64,000 bases of DNA from Diphasiastrum complanatum (Eukaryota; Streptophyta; Lycopodiopsida; Lycopodiales; Lycopodiaceae): contig CM055102.1 in the NCBI GenBank assembly GCA_029204225.1, positions 44,834,484 to 44,898,483 of the forward strand. Reading direction: 5' to 3'. The translations under genes and the position numbers were made by a program. Below, one piece after another: positions 11,113-22,075 of the stretch. Position 1 is the first letter of the stretch. Each line of letters begins with the position of its first letter. Under the pieces are notes generated by a model, which saw nothing but the letters and a program-made list of their open reading frames with translations, searched no databases and was not told where the DNA came from.

Positions 11113-13294
11113 TAGAGATTTCTATGATGAGAATATACGCAAATCTATCATATATGCTTGAATGGTTTCTATCGAAGTATTTATTAACTCTAACCATAAG
11201 GTAGTTTTGAGTTTCTCGACTTGGAAATGCACGCCATCTACTAACTTCAAAGTAATGTATAGATATCTTCATAAAATTTCCACGTCCAATCATCCATGTC
11301 ATGTGCTCCTCCCCTCTCTCCGTTTCTCAAATTTCTTACCCAATGGCTATTGTGCTATCGTACTCTTTCATAGTATCACAAATATCTTGAGAGATGTGGA
11401 AGTTTTGTATAGATGATTTTTGGGTCAAAATCTCTCTTATTCCACTACATGTTGGTGACTACAACTGGGGGTAGCCACTAGTAATACAATTTGCTACAAG
11501 GTGGACAACACCTACGCATATGTAGCTTTTTACTTTATTGGTGATTCTTAGTTCGTTCCTACTTGATGTTTTGTACAATTTTGAGATTATGCGTCCAATT
11601 GTGCCAATGTACCATAAAGGGTAGGCTCAACAATTCCTAAACAATCGCCAATGGCAGCTTTCAAGCCTTACCAAGATCATTACCAAGGTCATAAACTAGG
11701 ATATCGGTTCCTAAGACACATGGGAAACAAAAGATGGATCAAAACAATCCAGCCAAACCTAGATCGATCGAATCTAGCCCCCAATCTATGGACCATTAGT
11801 AAGAACTCACCATATAGGAGAGATGGAAATCTAGCAGCATGTAGTTACTACTCCCATATCAAGCCCTGCTCTTGGAGAGGCCTATGGGTATATACTTAAA
11901 GTTTCCAAGGCTCTAACCCAACTAGGACTGAACTAGGACACCTCGTGGGTCACATCAACAACCTAACTAGGCTACATTTGCCACTGACTGATGAGTCACT
12001 ACTAATTCCATATAAACTCACCATCATGGGTTTTAGGCCTCAACCATTAATCATGACTTAATACCATCAGGGCCCCAATCCCGCATAATTATAATTGATT
12101 CACAGGTCGCTTTCAACGTCATATCAAATTCATGGTTGTACAAATTAACACCAGAAACATAAACTTCATCCAACAGAAAGTTCTGCCTTTCATAACTCTT
12201 TCTGGAATCTTCCAATGTTTATAATCAATTCAATGTAATAACTCTTGATGGAATCTTGCATTGATTAGAATCTATTTTAAAAGGTTCGAATTACGATCTG
12301 GTGTGACCATGCTGGACAACTATCCGTGGCATGCAATTCTACTAATGAATATGTTGAAACGTGATATAATTACCACATGTAACCCTCTTCCCTTTCAATT
12401 GGTGATTTCATATCCAATAAAGATTCTCAACTTCTCTTATTGCGACTAAATCTTGCAAGAAGATTCCTCTCATTTGTAGACGAATGATCAAATTGACAAC
12501 AGCCTATGTAGTTGATGGTCAGACAAGATGTCTGTGAACAGAATTGCGAGGCATAATCTACAAAATTACTTTTCAGGCAACAAATGCTAACATCATCATC
12601 TACATAAATGATTGCTCAATTCATGCAGGCTTCCAGTATAACAGACTCAATGAGCCAGATAATATAGTAGGTTGACCCAAAAATACTCAAATTTGCTTGG
12701 TGATTTTTTTTTCCTAGCAAGCTCATCACACACGTCCTTAAAATTTGCTGACCAAAGTCTTTAGGTTTTCATAACAACTCTTCAGATAGATAGGATGCTA
12801 AACACTAGCATCATGGGGCTGAATGGTTAATAAAAAATTTAAAAGGTTATGTTATGATTAGCACCAGAAAGGAAAGACTTTTAGATTTTCCATGCAACTG
12901 ACTAACTTTTGGCCAGCCTAAAATAAGCAGGGCATTAGAAGTATTTCAGCATGGTGTCACATAATTTCAAAAACTTGATAAAATGCATTTGACGTTGCTT
13001 AGGTGCTTCAATATTGGGCGCTGTGCGTCAGCCAAAATACAAAAAATGGAGTATACTATGTGATAAAGTTTCAAGAAATTAAATCGCAACAAACGGACCA
13101 TTCCGTTACTGCGAAGAGCAAAAGAGTCATCTCTGCATTGTGTGCAAAATTTTGCAAATGTCACGCATACACGAAGCCAATGTTTTGACAGAACAGGGAA
13201 GAGAACATAAACAATAACTTTACGATAAACTGATTTGCATGGACACTTATCTTCTTCCACAATATCATAGAGAACAAGCTTTTGATGAACAACC
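11113..13294. other. Non-coding stretch downstream of the STEEP/DUF167 gene
   Basis: Several short open frames occur but none has a recognisable domain. The part nearest 13294 must contain the 3' UTR of the minus-strand gene. I could not place a convincing polyadenylation signal. Confidence 0.4.
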
Positions 13295-13354
13295 TTAAGG
13301 TTGCACAGCAACCAAAAGTTTTTCGTAAACTTCTCTCACAGTCAGATCTTCCAC
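13295..13354 (-). CDS. STEEP/DUF167 gene exon 7 (stop codon)
   Basis: The acceptor is AATTTCAG before GTG GAA GAT. It encodes VEDLTVREVYEKLLVAVQP and TAA (13297-13295), residues 214-232. The C-terminus matches the usual end of the plant family. A (GA)n tract on the sense strand (13477-13414) sits about 60 nt upstream of this acceptor. Confidence 0.93.
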   Translation of the reverse strand: MEDLTVREVYEKLLVAVQP

Positions 13355-13412
13355 CTGAAATTCCCCTCATAAGAAGAGAAAATAAACATTTAAACGCCCA
13401 CAAATAGAAACA

Positions 13413-13413
<1 letters not shown>

Positions 13414-13477
<64 letters not shown>
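13414..13477. repeat. (CT)n microsatellite in intron 6
   Basis: About 32 uninterrupted CT units. On the sense strand of the host gene this is a polypurine tract ending about 60 nt before the exon 7 acceptor. Confidence 0.97.
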
Positions 13478-13479
<2 letters not shown>

Positions 13480-13959
13480 CCATTTGGTTATTGTGCCATG
13501 TCCCTTGTCTGGTCATTCTTTCATGACCTTTGATCTGGGTTTCATAAGGAATTTCATACCTGAATCCGTTCATCAAATTGTTCCTCCTAGGTTTAGTTTT
13601 AGTTTTTTGTACCCTAAGTATCAACAGTCGCTCTCGTCCCTTCTTGATAATTCTCTTCATTCTCAGTTTTCTTATCTTAAAAGTTTCTGTTTTCCTAGGA
13701 ACACTTGATATGATTTTGAATATCATGATCTTCATCTTCATGTTGCTTATCACGAACTGGATGGAAAGCACGTGCAAATCCAGCATGTGTCTCTAGGCCA
13801 AGAGATGTGTGATAAAAAGAGCCCAAAGTGATGGATCATGGTCAGTAGTATGGGATGTTGATTATCATTAGAGGCTCAATCAGGCATGATGGTGTCGGTA
13901 ACTCCAACGCATGGGGGTAAGTCACCAGTGACTCTATGGATGGATGGTAATTGTGCGTT

Positions 13960-14390
13960 CGTCAAGTATATTGGGTGAATTATGTGGACCGATGAATTAA
14001 ATCAGAACAGGCTTTGAAGTATTTAGTGTCTACAGCATACTACTCATAGTGGACCCTAACAAGCCATTTTTGTTGAAACGGATGCTAATGACTATGTTGT
14101 AGGAGCAATCTAATATCAGGACGGTTTGAAAGCAAGAAATTGGACCCAACTCATAGTATCTTCTACTTATGAGAAGGAATTTTTTGTTATTATTCCCGCT
14201 TTGAAACTTTGGAGACATTACTTGTATGATTCCAGATTTTTGGTGATGGCAGATCATCAATCCCTAAAGTATATCTGTGATGTCATGGACCTAAGGGGTC
14301 GCAATGCCCGATGGTTAGAACTGATTCAAAAGTTTGGGTCTAACATTAGGTACAGTCATGGTGCGTCAAACTGTGTCGTGATGCCTTGAG
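13960..14390 (+). pseudogene. Ty3/gypsy RT tail and RNase H fragment
   Basis: Readable blocks are ALKYLVSTA, VDPNKPF and VETDANDYVVGAI, then TYEKEFFVIIPALKLWRHYL and DHQSLKYICDV, ending LRGRNARWLELIQKFG and YSHGASN. These are the RT-RNase H junction and RNase H of gypsy polyproteins. There are stops within VVGAI and after VVMP. It is inserted in host intron 6, antisense to the gene. Confidence 0.88.
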
Positions 14391-14535
14391 CCGGTTTGGA
14401 GAGGTTAATCAATTATGCTTTGCTGAGACCCAATCCGAATTATATCCTTCTCTTCAAGATCTTTGTCAGACCAGCATGTTTTTCGGTCGTACTCGGCAAA
14501 AATGTCCTGGTAGGAATTTCTAGATCTAGAGAAGA

Positions 14536-14658
14536 CCTTGGATCATAAGACTCAAAGAAATCCCGTAATGAGAAGCTACTTTCCGAATATTCCATTCCTA
14601 CCTTGGATCATAAGACTCAAAGAAACCCCGTAACGAGAAGCAACTTTTCGAATAGTCC
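14536..14658. repeat. 65-bp tandem duplication inside the gypsy fragment
   Basis: CTTGGATCATAAGACTCAAA and the following roughly 40 bases (14536-14593) recur at 14601-14658 with few differences (AAATCCCGTAATG against AAACCCCGTAACG). It lies between the RNase H and integrase remnants. Confidence 0.88.
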
Positions 14659-14693
14659 GTTAGGAATGGATTACTTTTCCGTAGAGGAAAGGT

Positions 14694-15010
14694 ATGTGTC
14701 AAACATTGAGGGTATTAGGGCCCAAGGGCCAAATCCTACATGAATGTCATGACAATCCCAATGCGGGCCACGCAACACTTGACCTACTTAAGAGAGAAAT
14801 TTATTGGCCAAAAATGGAGAGTCACATGGATTCATATGTTCTAAGGTGTGAACAATGCCAAGTCAATAAAGCAGAAAGACTCAAGGCAGCTGGTTTATTG
14901 CATCCATTGGAAATTCCCAACAAGAAGTGGGAAAGTAATTTCATGGATGTTGTGACAGGCAGTCTTTGAAAGACTAGAAACGACTATTAGTATCTCGTCA
15001 CCAGATCACT
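14694..15010 (+). pseudogene. Ty3/gypsy integrase zinc-binding fragment
   Basis: An open stretch carries ILHECHDNPNAGHATLDLLK, YWPKM and CEQCQVNKAERLK, the HHCC zinc-binding domain of gypsy integrase. It is followed by the start of the catalytic core (KKWESNFMDVVTG), after which the frame breaks near 14968. The catalytic triad is not recovered. Confidence 0.9.
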
Positions 15011-15763
15011 GAGAATCCAAGACTCCAAGAAACAAGGGGAAAATATCTAGCACCTAATTTTATGAATTCAAGGCTACTTCGTTCACATCACTTTTACTCT
15101 GTGTCATGTCCCTCCCACAATGACTAGTGTTACTTTGGCATTTTAAAAATATATTAGGGAGCCTATAACAATAGAAAACAGCACAACGTTACTAAAAAGC
15201 TCTAATTACCTCATGGTTGACAGTGAACAGCTACCTTTAATGAGCCCATATTTTCCTTGAGGAGGTCTCAGACTTCAAAGCACAACTCCCTTTTTGATGT
15301 ATTAAGACTTTTTCTAAGTGATGGACCCTAAGTATTGACAAGCCAAACAGTGTCTCCAACAGGTACTTTAGCCTGCAGATCTTGTTATCTTGGGATTGGA
15401 TGGCGAATCATAAGCTTTTCGATGGCTTCTGATACAATTTGAAGAGAATAAAGTGAAACTACATTCTGCGGCATAACATTCAAAAATTATTAGCTCTTCA
15501 CCTCACTTAAAGCTAGTGCATGAATATGAAAAGTTCGCTCTTCATTTTTTTCATATACCAAGCATGAACAAACTAGCCCTTTGCTTGATTTCCGGCATTT
15601 AGGAGATTAGGTATTGCGTTCTTTTAAAATTCATTCAGGTAGATGAGCACTGACACTCTGGTCTCACATAAATGCAATTACAATGAAAATGCACTGCATA
15701 AAATTTGATGAATGTCCATTATGGGAGATATTTAATGGTTGCGACGATATTATAAAGACTAAC
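15011..15763. other. Remainder of host intron 6, no gene seen
   Basis: AT-rich sequence with no readable domain up to the exon 6 donor. Confidence 0.5.
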
Positions 15764-15832
15764 CACAAGCAGCTTTGACTTGTTGTTCCAGCCACGCTGT
15801 AGCGTCATTTGAGTCAACCTTAAACCTAGCAC
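15764..15832 (-). CDS. STEEP/DUF167 gene exon 6
   Basis: The exon is 69 nt and in phase 0. The acceptor is CTTAACAG before GTG CTA GGT; the donor is CTTGTG before GTTAGT. It encodes [20 protein letters not shown] and LLV, residues 191-213. An alternative frame through the same bases ends at a stop after the donor and is a coincidence. Confidence 0.93.
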
Positions 15833-15924
15833 CTGTTAAGAGTCATGTGTCTCAAAAGATGAGATGTGTACAATAAATTCTAGCGTGGATTTCAAAGTCG
15901 AAAGCCAATATCAAGAAGATTAAC

Positions 15925-16013
15925 CTTTCCCATGTATTCAAGAAGCTCATTGTTAGCTTCACCACGGGCAGCCGGTGCAGTTACAGTAACTCGCACATCA
16001 TCTGCATTGACCC
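15925..16013 (-). CDS. STEEP/DUF167 gene exon 5 (DUF167 core)
   Basis: The acceptor is GTCCTCAG before GG GTC AAT; the donor is GGAAAG before GTTAAT. It encodes residues 161-190, including [20 protein letters not shown]. The AP-x(2)-GEAN motif is the DUF167/UPF0235 signature. Confidence 0.95.
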
Positions 16014-16535
16014 CTGAGGACATATTGTCAAACGGGCTTTAAATCAGCAAGAAGCTATCAACAAATTGATATTCTTTTGTAATGAAACATCAAAAGTAAA
16101 TAGCAAATGCCAAAGAGTGACACTGATATTATTTGATTCACTTCTGAATGGATAACAAACATAATAAATGAGGGCATATGTTTCCTTCTTATCTTTTCAA
16201 ATATTATTCAAATTATGTAACTAGCAAAAAGTATTATACAATTGTCCAGTAGGTTAAGAATCAGACAAGTCCATGCTGTCAAAAATTTCTCAAACTACAG
16301 ACTTTGTGGCTTAAGATCTGTACCAAAATCACACATTTTCTAGCTTATGATCCAAGGAAAGTACGCAAGGATCTCATTGACGACAGTAAACATGTGCTTT
16401 TAAGAGAAGGTTGATCTGGAAACAAAAAAAATCTTTGGCATACATATTCATAGAAAGATCGTGGATTTTAATAAATATTGTGTGTGAAACCTACCACCTT
16501 TCACCTAGAACAAACACACTTCATCCTTGGCATAC

Positions 16536-16632
16536 TTGTGATGGCGGATCTTTGAGCACGGTCTTCAACTTCAATTGCAACTTGAACAAGACCACCTTCT
16601 ATCTGAGAGATACAAGGCGGCACTGGAGCATC
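16536..16632 (-). CDS. STEEP/DUF167 gene exon 4
   Basis: The acceptor is TATGCAG before GAT GCT CCA; the donor is ATCACAA before GTATGC. It encodes residues 129-161, containing [11 protein letters not shown] and [15 protein letters not shown], the first strand and following region of the DUF167 half. The last codon is completed as Arg161 by exon 5. Confidence 0.93.
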
Positions 16633-16639
16633 CTGCATA

Positions 16640-17239
16640 CCAAAATAACAGGTGAAAAAATTGCAAACTGGCACTTCCATACCGTCCTTGACATCAAAAT
16701 AACAAACAGAAAGGCTTTTGCTAGTAACTGCATGATCTGAATGCAGAGGCAGGATAATAGTCACTTAAATCATGGTCATGGCAAGTATTTACAACACAAA
16801 TGAAGATGGGAGTTGAGCCATTATAAAATTGTATACGACTATAGAACTATCAAACTAGAAGATTTTAAACATTCATATGGATGGGAGAACTTTGTACACA
16901 CAACTAACAAATTTTCCCAAGTGTGAAAGTGCACACAACTCCAACAGACACCTTTCCTTGAAATTGGAAGAAATCATTTTACTTGGACATACAATGTTTT
17001 CGTTTTTTAACCAGAGGTAGCATGACAGAAAGTTATTTCTGTTCGCCACTTTTTTCAATTGTAATAGTATAAAAGTTTAGCTGCTCGTTGACAAGAACAT
17101 TCATACATCCATAAAGGTGAAAGCTACAGCTATTCTACTAGGCAGAAGTACTTTCACACTGAAGTCGGTACTTGTTAGAATTGACAAAATTGAAATATCC
17201 ATTCAAATTTTGCTTAAAGTCAAGGACCTAGATTACTAC
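16640..17239. other. Host intron 3, part without recognised elements
   Basis: Only short open frames without recognisable domains. Confidence 0.45.
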
Positions 17240-17247
17240 GCTCATAG

Positions 17248-17587
17248 CAAAGTTGCACAGAAATGCGTTTCTGGGCAATAACATTCCCAGAAACACGTTT
17301 CTGAGAATCGCGTTTCGGGCACCACAGAATCGCTAAGAAAAAGAAAACAAATTATATATTTATTTTGCCCTGAAATTGCATGAAACTAAACCTAAAATTG
17401 CCCTAAACTGGACCCAATTGTAACCATAACACCTGCCAACCTATAAAAATGCAATGCCCTTGATCAGAGGTTTATTTGATACCCATATTGCCTGAATTCT
17501 TTTTTTTAAAAAACGTTTCTGAGAAACGCTGTCCAAAACCAGAAACGCGATTCAGAAACGCGTTTCTGGAACCTTAGTGCAACTATG
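17248..17587. mobile_element. hAT-like MITE, 340 bp, in host intron 3
   Basis: The ends are CAAAGTTGCAC (17248-17258) and GTGCAACTATG (17577-17587), inverted repeats matching at 9 of 11 positions. They are flanked by GCTCATAG and GCTCATGC, an imperfect 8-bp target duplication as hAT elements make. Subterminal regions repeat CGTTTCTG and GAAACGCG in both orientations. There is no transposase frame. Confidence 0.65.
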
Positions 17588-18129
17588 GCTCATGCTATCA
17601 TCACCCCTCACAAAGATACTTGGCATTTCCTCTCCACCATCATATGCCACAGCTCCTCTCATCTAGTTTTTGTGCCTCTATTCTCTGTTTAGCATTTGCA
17701 TTTATCTCAAAGGGCATTTGATGAGTAATATTTTATCTTTTTATCTTCAACACCTCTCCAACTCACTAGTTCACTTGCCGTGCACATTCAAATTTTGAAG
17801 CAACCCTGTGATTAGAAGAACTTCGGCCATACTGTTACATCAAGTTCTTTAGATTCTGGAATGAGTCTTTGGTAAGCAGAAAGAGAATTACACACTGTAT
17901 TTAAAACTGCTATGTTCGTAAGACATCAAAGAAACCTTGTTTGATATTGTAGGATTTGTAGCAGAATCAGATCAAATCTGTCACTACTAAAAGCATGATA
18001 TGTTAACAACAGACATAATAGTACTAGCATGCCGTCTTCTATGGCTATGTTTTGGCATGAAGTTAAAATCTCCTGTGTCAATTTCTGATCCTATCCTTAA
18101 AAGTAAAGCAACAAAACATTTGGTATTTG

Positions 18130-18687
18130 ATATTCACAACTTGTTGGCAGATTGTAAAGACCATCTGAAGAGGGCTTAGAGCCGCCAATAAGAACATGCC
18201 AATAAGAAAAGAAGAGCTCTAATTCTCCAAGAAAGATAATTTATTCGAGTCACTTTTCTGACTCATATGTAGACGAGTGCCCTGAAAACTGTAGTAGGAT
18301 GGAAGAACCTGAAGTTGACTTCACATTTCAATGGTCACTACAAGGTTGTTGAGCAGATTTATGATGCACACTATAGTTGCAATTACCTGGTAGTAATGGT
18401 ATTCATCTTGTTTTTCATATTAGTCAATTGAAGAAATGTCTCAGACTACTATATGTAGCCTACCAAAACTATACATGTAGGTATTGACCTCAACAATTTT
18501 CAAACTGATGCTATCCTATGTAAAAGAGTGAGAAAGTCTGGAAAGTGAATGTTTTTTAATATCTAATTCAGTGAAAGAACTAACCTACCAATGAAGCTAC
18601 ATGGGAATAAAAAAGAATATCTTTATAGATTATCTCATCTTTACCCCAACCTAGGGGACAAGGACATTTGACGGACGAGGGTGTTAC
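18130..18687 (+). pseudogene. Ty3/gypsy 3' end: integrase C-terminal fragment
   Basis: Readable remnants include HFNGHYKVVEQI and IHLVFHISQLKKC (one stop corrected by reading context), the chromatin-binding tail of gypsy integrases. Near 18640 come TYPNLGDKDI-like residues and a GGACGAGGG purine tract. Many stops. Located in host intron 3. Confidence 0.6.
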
Positions 18688-19257
18688 ACCTTGGATTATT
18701 TCCATATTTTATTTCTCATTTTGGCAATCAATAAAGCTTTGATTGTTGCAACAATTATTCTTTGAGTTATTAGACATATCTTAAATGTGAAGTGATCCAT
18801 GCAACAATGTACTTTGCAAGTACCTGGTCAGCTCATCATTTGGGTGGATGCGTTATTAATCAAAGGTATTGCTTTATGATCTTTTATATCTATGCCTCAA
18901 AATTGAAAGTTTCTAAAATGAGTGAAGCAATGTAAGATGTGTGCTAAGGCATACTTACACAATAGCTAATGCTAGTCACATGCAAAATACGTGCTTCAGA
19001 ATAATGGGTGACGATCAAGTTTTACCGACACAAGATATTATCGTTGAGACTGCCAAGTGGCTTCAATGGTGAGCAAAGCTAGCTTTAATTTTTCTTAATT
19101 GGCTTAAACGATAAAAAGATACTAGGATTCAACAGCCATTATTAAATAATACCTAAATTATCAAAGATATATCATAAAACCAAATAAAAATTCTTGTACA
19201 CATCAAAATTACTTCAATTGAGTTCACTTCTTAGAAACAAGGAGTAGTTGTACAAAC
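18688..19257 (+). mobile_element. Probable start of gypsy 3' LTR and undefined intron 3 sequence
   Basis: TGTTACACCTTGG directly follows the purine tract GGACGAGGG, the usual junction of a gypsy 3' LTR. The right end of the LTR is not resolved; the stretch ends at the exon 3 donor. Confidence 0.4.
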
Positions 19258-19411
19258 TTGAGGATTTGTTTCTGCAGCCACTGAACTAAGTGCACCATCT
19301 ACTACGTACAAATATGGTGCAACTTCTAGTTCTTCCTCCGCTCGATAGCACACAAACAACCCACATCCACTGCAATTCATGCGAAATTGCTTCTCCACCT
19401 TTCCTTCTCCT
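19258..19411 (-). CDS. STEEP/DUF167 gene exon 3
   Basis: The acceptor is TTGGACAG before A GGA GAA; the donor is CCTCAA before GTTTGT. It encodes residues 77-128 with [16 protein letters not shown] and [10 protein letters not shown]90 and C93 would be the second half of the zinc site, and VDGA is the conserved end of the STEEP-type domain. Confidence 0.93.
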
Positions 19412-19960
19412 CTGTCCAATCGACCAATAGACTATTTACTTTGATGTAGCTTGAACAAAGCAAGGGCTAACCTTACCAATAACTTCTACAACCATCATAA
19501 GGTTTTAGCTACAACAACAGACTTAGCTTCATATTCCATATCAACAATACAGAAACAAAAAGTCAGCAATGGATCATGAAGGATTCCAGTCCTTTTGTTA
19601 CATTGCTCAGCCAAGAAGAAGTGTCAATTGACTCTTTATTTATTCAACTCAATTGCTACATTCATGAGAAATTCAAGCTAGAGGCGTTTTGACATGTGCC
19701 TTGGAAATGTCATATTAGTAAGACTTATCGAATTGGCCCACACAAACTAAAATTTCATCCTTTGCAACAATAACTACTCATAAAAGAATACACAATATAT
19801 AAGGTATTTAATATCCACATAAGCGAAGCAACAAGATGAGTGATGCTAATTTAAGAACAAAAAGGCTAGAAAAGGTTTCTCAAAAGATAGAAGATGTGGA
19901 ATTTGTCATAATGGTGCAGCCAATCGCTAATAAATCTGAGTCGTCTCAATTTAGCATTGC
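19412..19960. other. Host intron 2, first part, no gene seen
   Basis: No readable domain or repeat border. Confidence 0.45.
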
Positions 19961-19984
19961 CAATTGTAGAGCCATCTCCAATCA

Positions 19985-20128
19985 ATGAATGTAGAAAAGT
20001 GGAAATTACCCAATACAAAAGATCTTAAGCAACAAAAAATTCAGGAACTGGTACTTAGTAAATGTAAAGTTGAGAGGTTTAGAGAACTTTTAGGAGTAGT
20101 AGATAACAAAGTAAACATTAAGGGGGAG
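19985..20128 (+). pseudogene. Copia RNase H 3' terminus and polypurine tract
   Basis: The frame KCKVERFRELLGVVDNKVN ends just before AAGGGGGAG (20120-20128). This is the end of a copia polyprotein joined to its plus-strand primer. Nothing farther upstream is clearly readable. Confidence 0.5.
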
Positions 20129-20525
20129 TGTTACTAGGCCATGCCTGCTAGCTATTTTAGGGGCCTAGCCTATTTCACAAAGTTTTTAGACTAGTCAAAC
20201 TTCTATACATGTAGTAGAGCGCTGAAGAGCTATTATTGGGCTCAGATTTTAGACTTAGATGTTGGTTAGGACTTTAAACCTTATATAGACCTTTATTTTA
20301 GGCCTTTGCTTTTTGCTTTAGCATAGCTTTTACTTGAGATAGATCTAGGAAAATATTATTTAAGGAGGACCAGCACCCACTTCCATGGATTTTGTAGCAA
20401 GTTTCAGCTCTTCTTATCAATCTAATGCTTAATAATCTCTCAATCTGGTCTTCATTGGTGTGTGTGAGCACTAATATGACTAGTACATTGAGCACTCCTA
20501 ACTAGGAATTAAGCATTAAATTCCA
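20129..20525 (+). mobile_element. Copia LTR (3' LTR) in host intron 2
   Basis: The LTR starts TGTTACTAGGCCATGCC directly after a polypurine tract and ends ATTCCA. It is about 397 bp and alignable along its length with the LTR at 30184-30575; shared blocks include GGCCATGCCTGC, CTATTTTAGGGGCCT and GACTAGTA. Orientation is antisense to the host gene. Confidence 0.75.
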
Positions 20526-20589
20526 TCCCTTTTGGTCTTGGATGACCGGAAGCTAGGAAGCTTTGTTTGGGCTAGTTGTTATCATACGT

Positions 20590-21140
20590 GTTGTGGTTCC
20601 CACAACTCTTGTGCTCCCCATAAGACCACTTTCCCCCACTGCACATCTAGAGAGAACTACTCCCACCTTCGTAACCAATTCTTCACCCCATCAACCGTAG
20701 TTAGTTAGTAAAAATATCAGCAACTTGCTCTCCAGTCACAGACAATGGCTAAGCTCAACTTCCAAGACTTTGAAGCTTCTCTTTGATGAAATGATGTCGT
20801 ACTTCGATATGCTTCTTTCTACTATGAAAAAATGGATTCTTTGCCAACTTGATGCAACTCTGGTTCACGCTGAAGTACTATAGGTGTCCTGTACCATACA
20901 AAAATCATGTAGAATCCTTCGTAAACAAATTGCCTCACATCGTAAACAAACTCATAGTAGCTCGGTACTCTGCCTTTGCAGATGATAATGCAATGATAGG
21001 CTGCTTCTTCGAACTCCAAAAAATTGAACCTAGTCCAACAATAGATCTTCGATCTTCCTCTCCAACTCAATGTACAGCTACATATCCCTGTAATTGCAAA
21101 ACATCTTGTCTCCAATTTCTTACAACATTTGAGTGATGCA
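20590..21140 (-). pseudogene. Copia RNase H fragment
   Basis: Read on the minus strand, blocks such as FWSSKKQPIIALSSAKAEYR (about 21025-20960), KKHIEVRHHFIKEKLQSL (about 20820-20765) and QVADIFTN (about 20725-20700) give the copia RNase H order. Several stops occur (for example after LFTM). It faces the same way as the host gene in intron 2. Confidence 0.8.
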
Positions 21141-21275
21141 AAGGTATTGATGCTCTTTATTTATTGTAGATAAACCGTTGGATGTATCCACATTTATCGA
21201 TTCCCACAAGTGACGTTGCTATAGCATACTCCTATCTATTTGCAAGTATGGATTGCAAGGAAGGAGCCCTTCGCT

Positions 21276-21992
21276 TCAGTAGATATCACACAATACATCC
21301 CATTGAGACTCCAACGAGTTGAAGTGCAGGACCAAGGTGCTAGCATCTTTCTTGGTATGCCAGGCTGAGTTCAAACCTTTGTCATGATGATGGAGAGTAG
21401 CTTCCAAAAAAAATTTGGCTTCTACAAGGGCATCCTGAGAATCCGGGATGCCTCTGACACGAACATTGAGGGCCTTTTGCTCTTGCAATCGGCTCTCAGT
21501 AAGTGTAGCAGAAATGAAAGAAACTGGAGCATACGATTTACCTGGACCTTTGAAGAGCGACATTGGACTCCATACTAGGTGAGATAGAACTGGGAGAGAG
21601 AGGAAGTGCATGAGGTAAATCAACTGCAGTAGGTTCACCCAAAATAGGGCTCGATGGGGAGATAGGAACTGCCATAGAGAATGAAGGAGAAGATGGAGCA
21701 GGTTCTAAGGAAGATGAAGCAATGCTGGAAATAGCAGGTAGAGCACCCTTCTTAGCCATGACTTTGCAAGCAACAGCCCCAATGAGTAATGGAGGTCAGC
21801 CGCTGTTCTGCAGGGTAGATCCTCGTTGCAGGTGTAGCTGGAGATAGAGCGCTCGCGCAGCGAGGAACTAGGACGCCATCGTGGAGTAGCCAGCCAGCAA
21901 CGAGCACCAGGGTGCTATCGCGATCAGCAACAGCAGCGAGCGAGCAAGGCGCCATCGTGATCAACAGCAGCGGGACAGGGCGCCATCGGGGG

Positions 21993-21994
<2 letters not shown>
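21276..21994 (-). pseudogene. LINE ORF1-type element Y (truncated at its 3' end)
   Basis: From 21994 the minus strand shows a GC-rich leader with short tandem copies of GCGCCATCGTGATCAACAGC-like units. An ATG at 21759 follows, with a Ser/Pro-rich N-terminus and, after a frame change, KALNVRVRGIPDSQDALVEA and LHHHDKGLNSAWHTKKD. The same core occurs in elements X and Z. It resembles an ORF1-type RNA-binding protein of non-LTR retrotransposons in layout (low-complexity head, coil, RVRGIP core); the assignment is inference. The frame stops near 21276 and no ORF2 follows. Confidence 0.55.

Positions 21995-22071
<77 letters not shown>
21995..22071. repeat. (GA)n tail of LINE-type element X
   Basis: About 38 GA units followed by GAAGAAGAAG. 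On the minus strand this is a TTC then (TC)n terminus directly following the 3' end of element X, and it abuts the leader of element Y. Confidence 0.9.

Positions 22072-22075
<4 letters not shown>

Noticed and set aside
15774..15832. Alternative last exon reading [17 protein letters not shown]
   Set aside because: The other frame of the same bases matches the DUF167 family exactly, has correct phase with exons 5 and 7, and a GT donor at its end.
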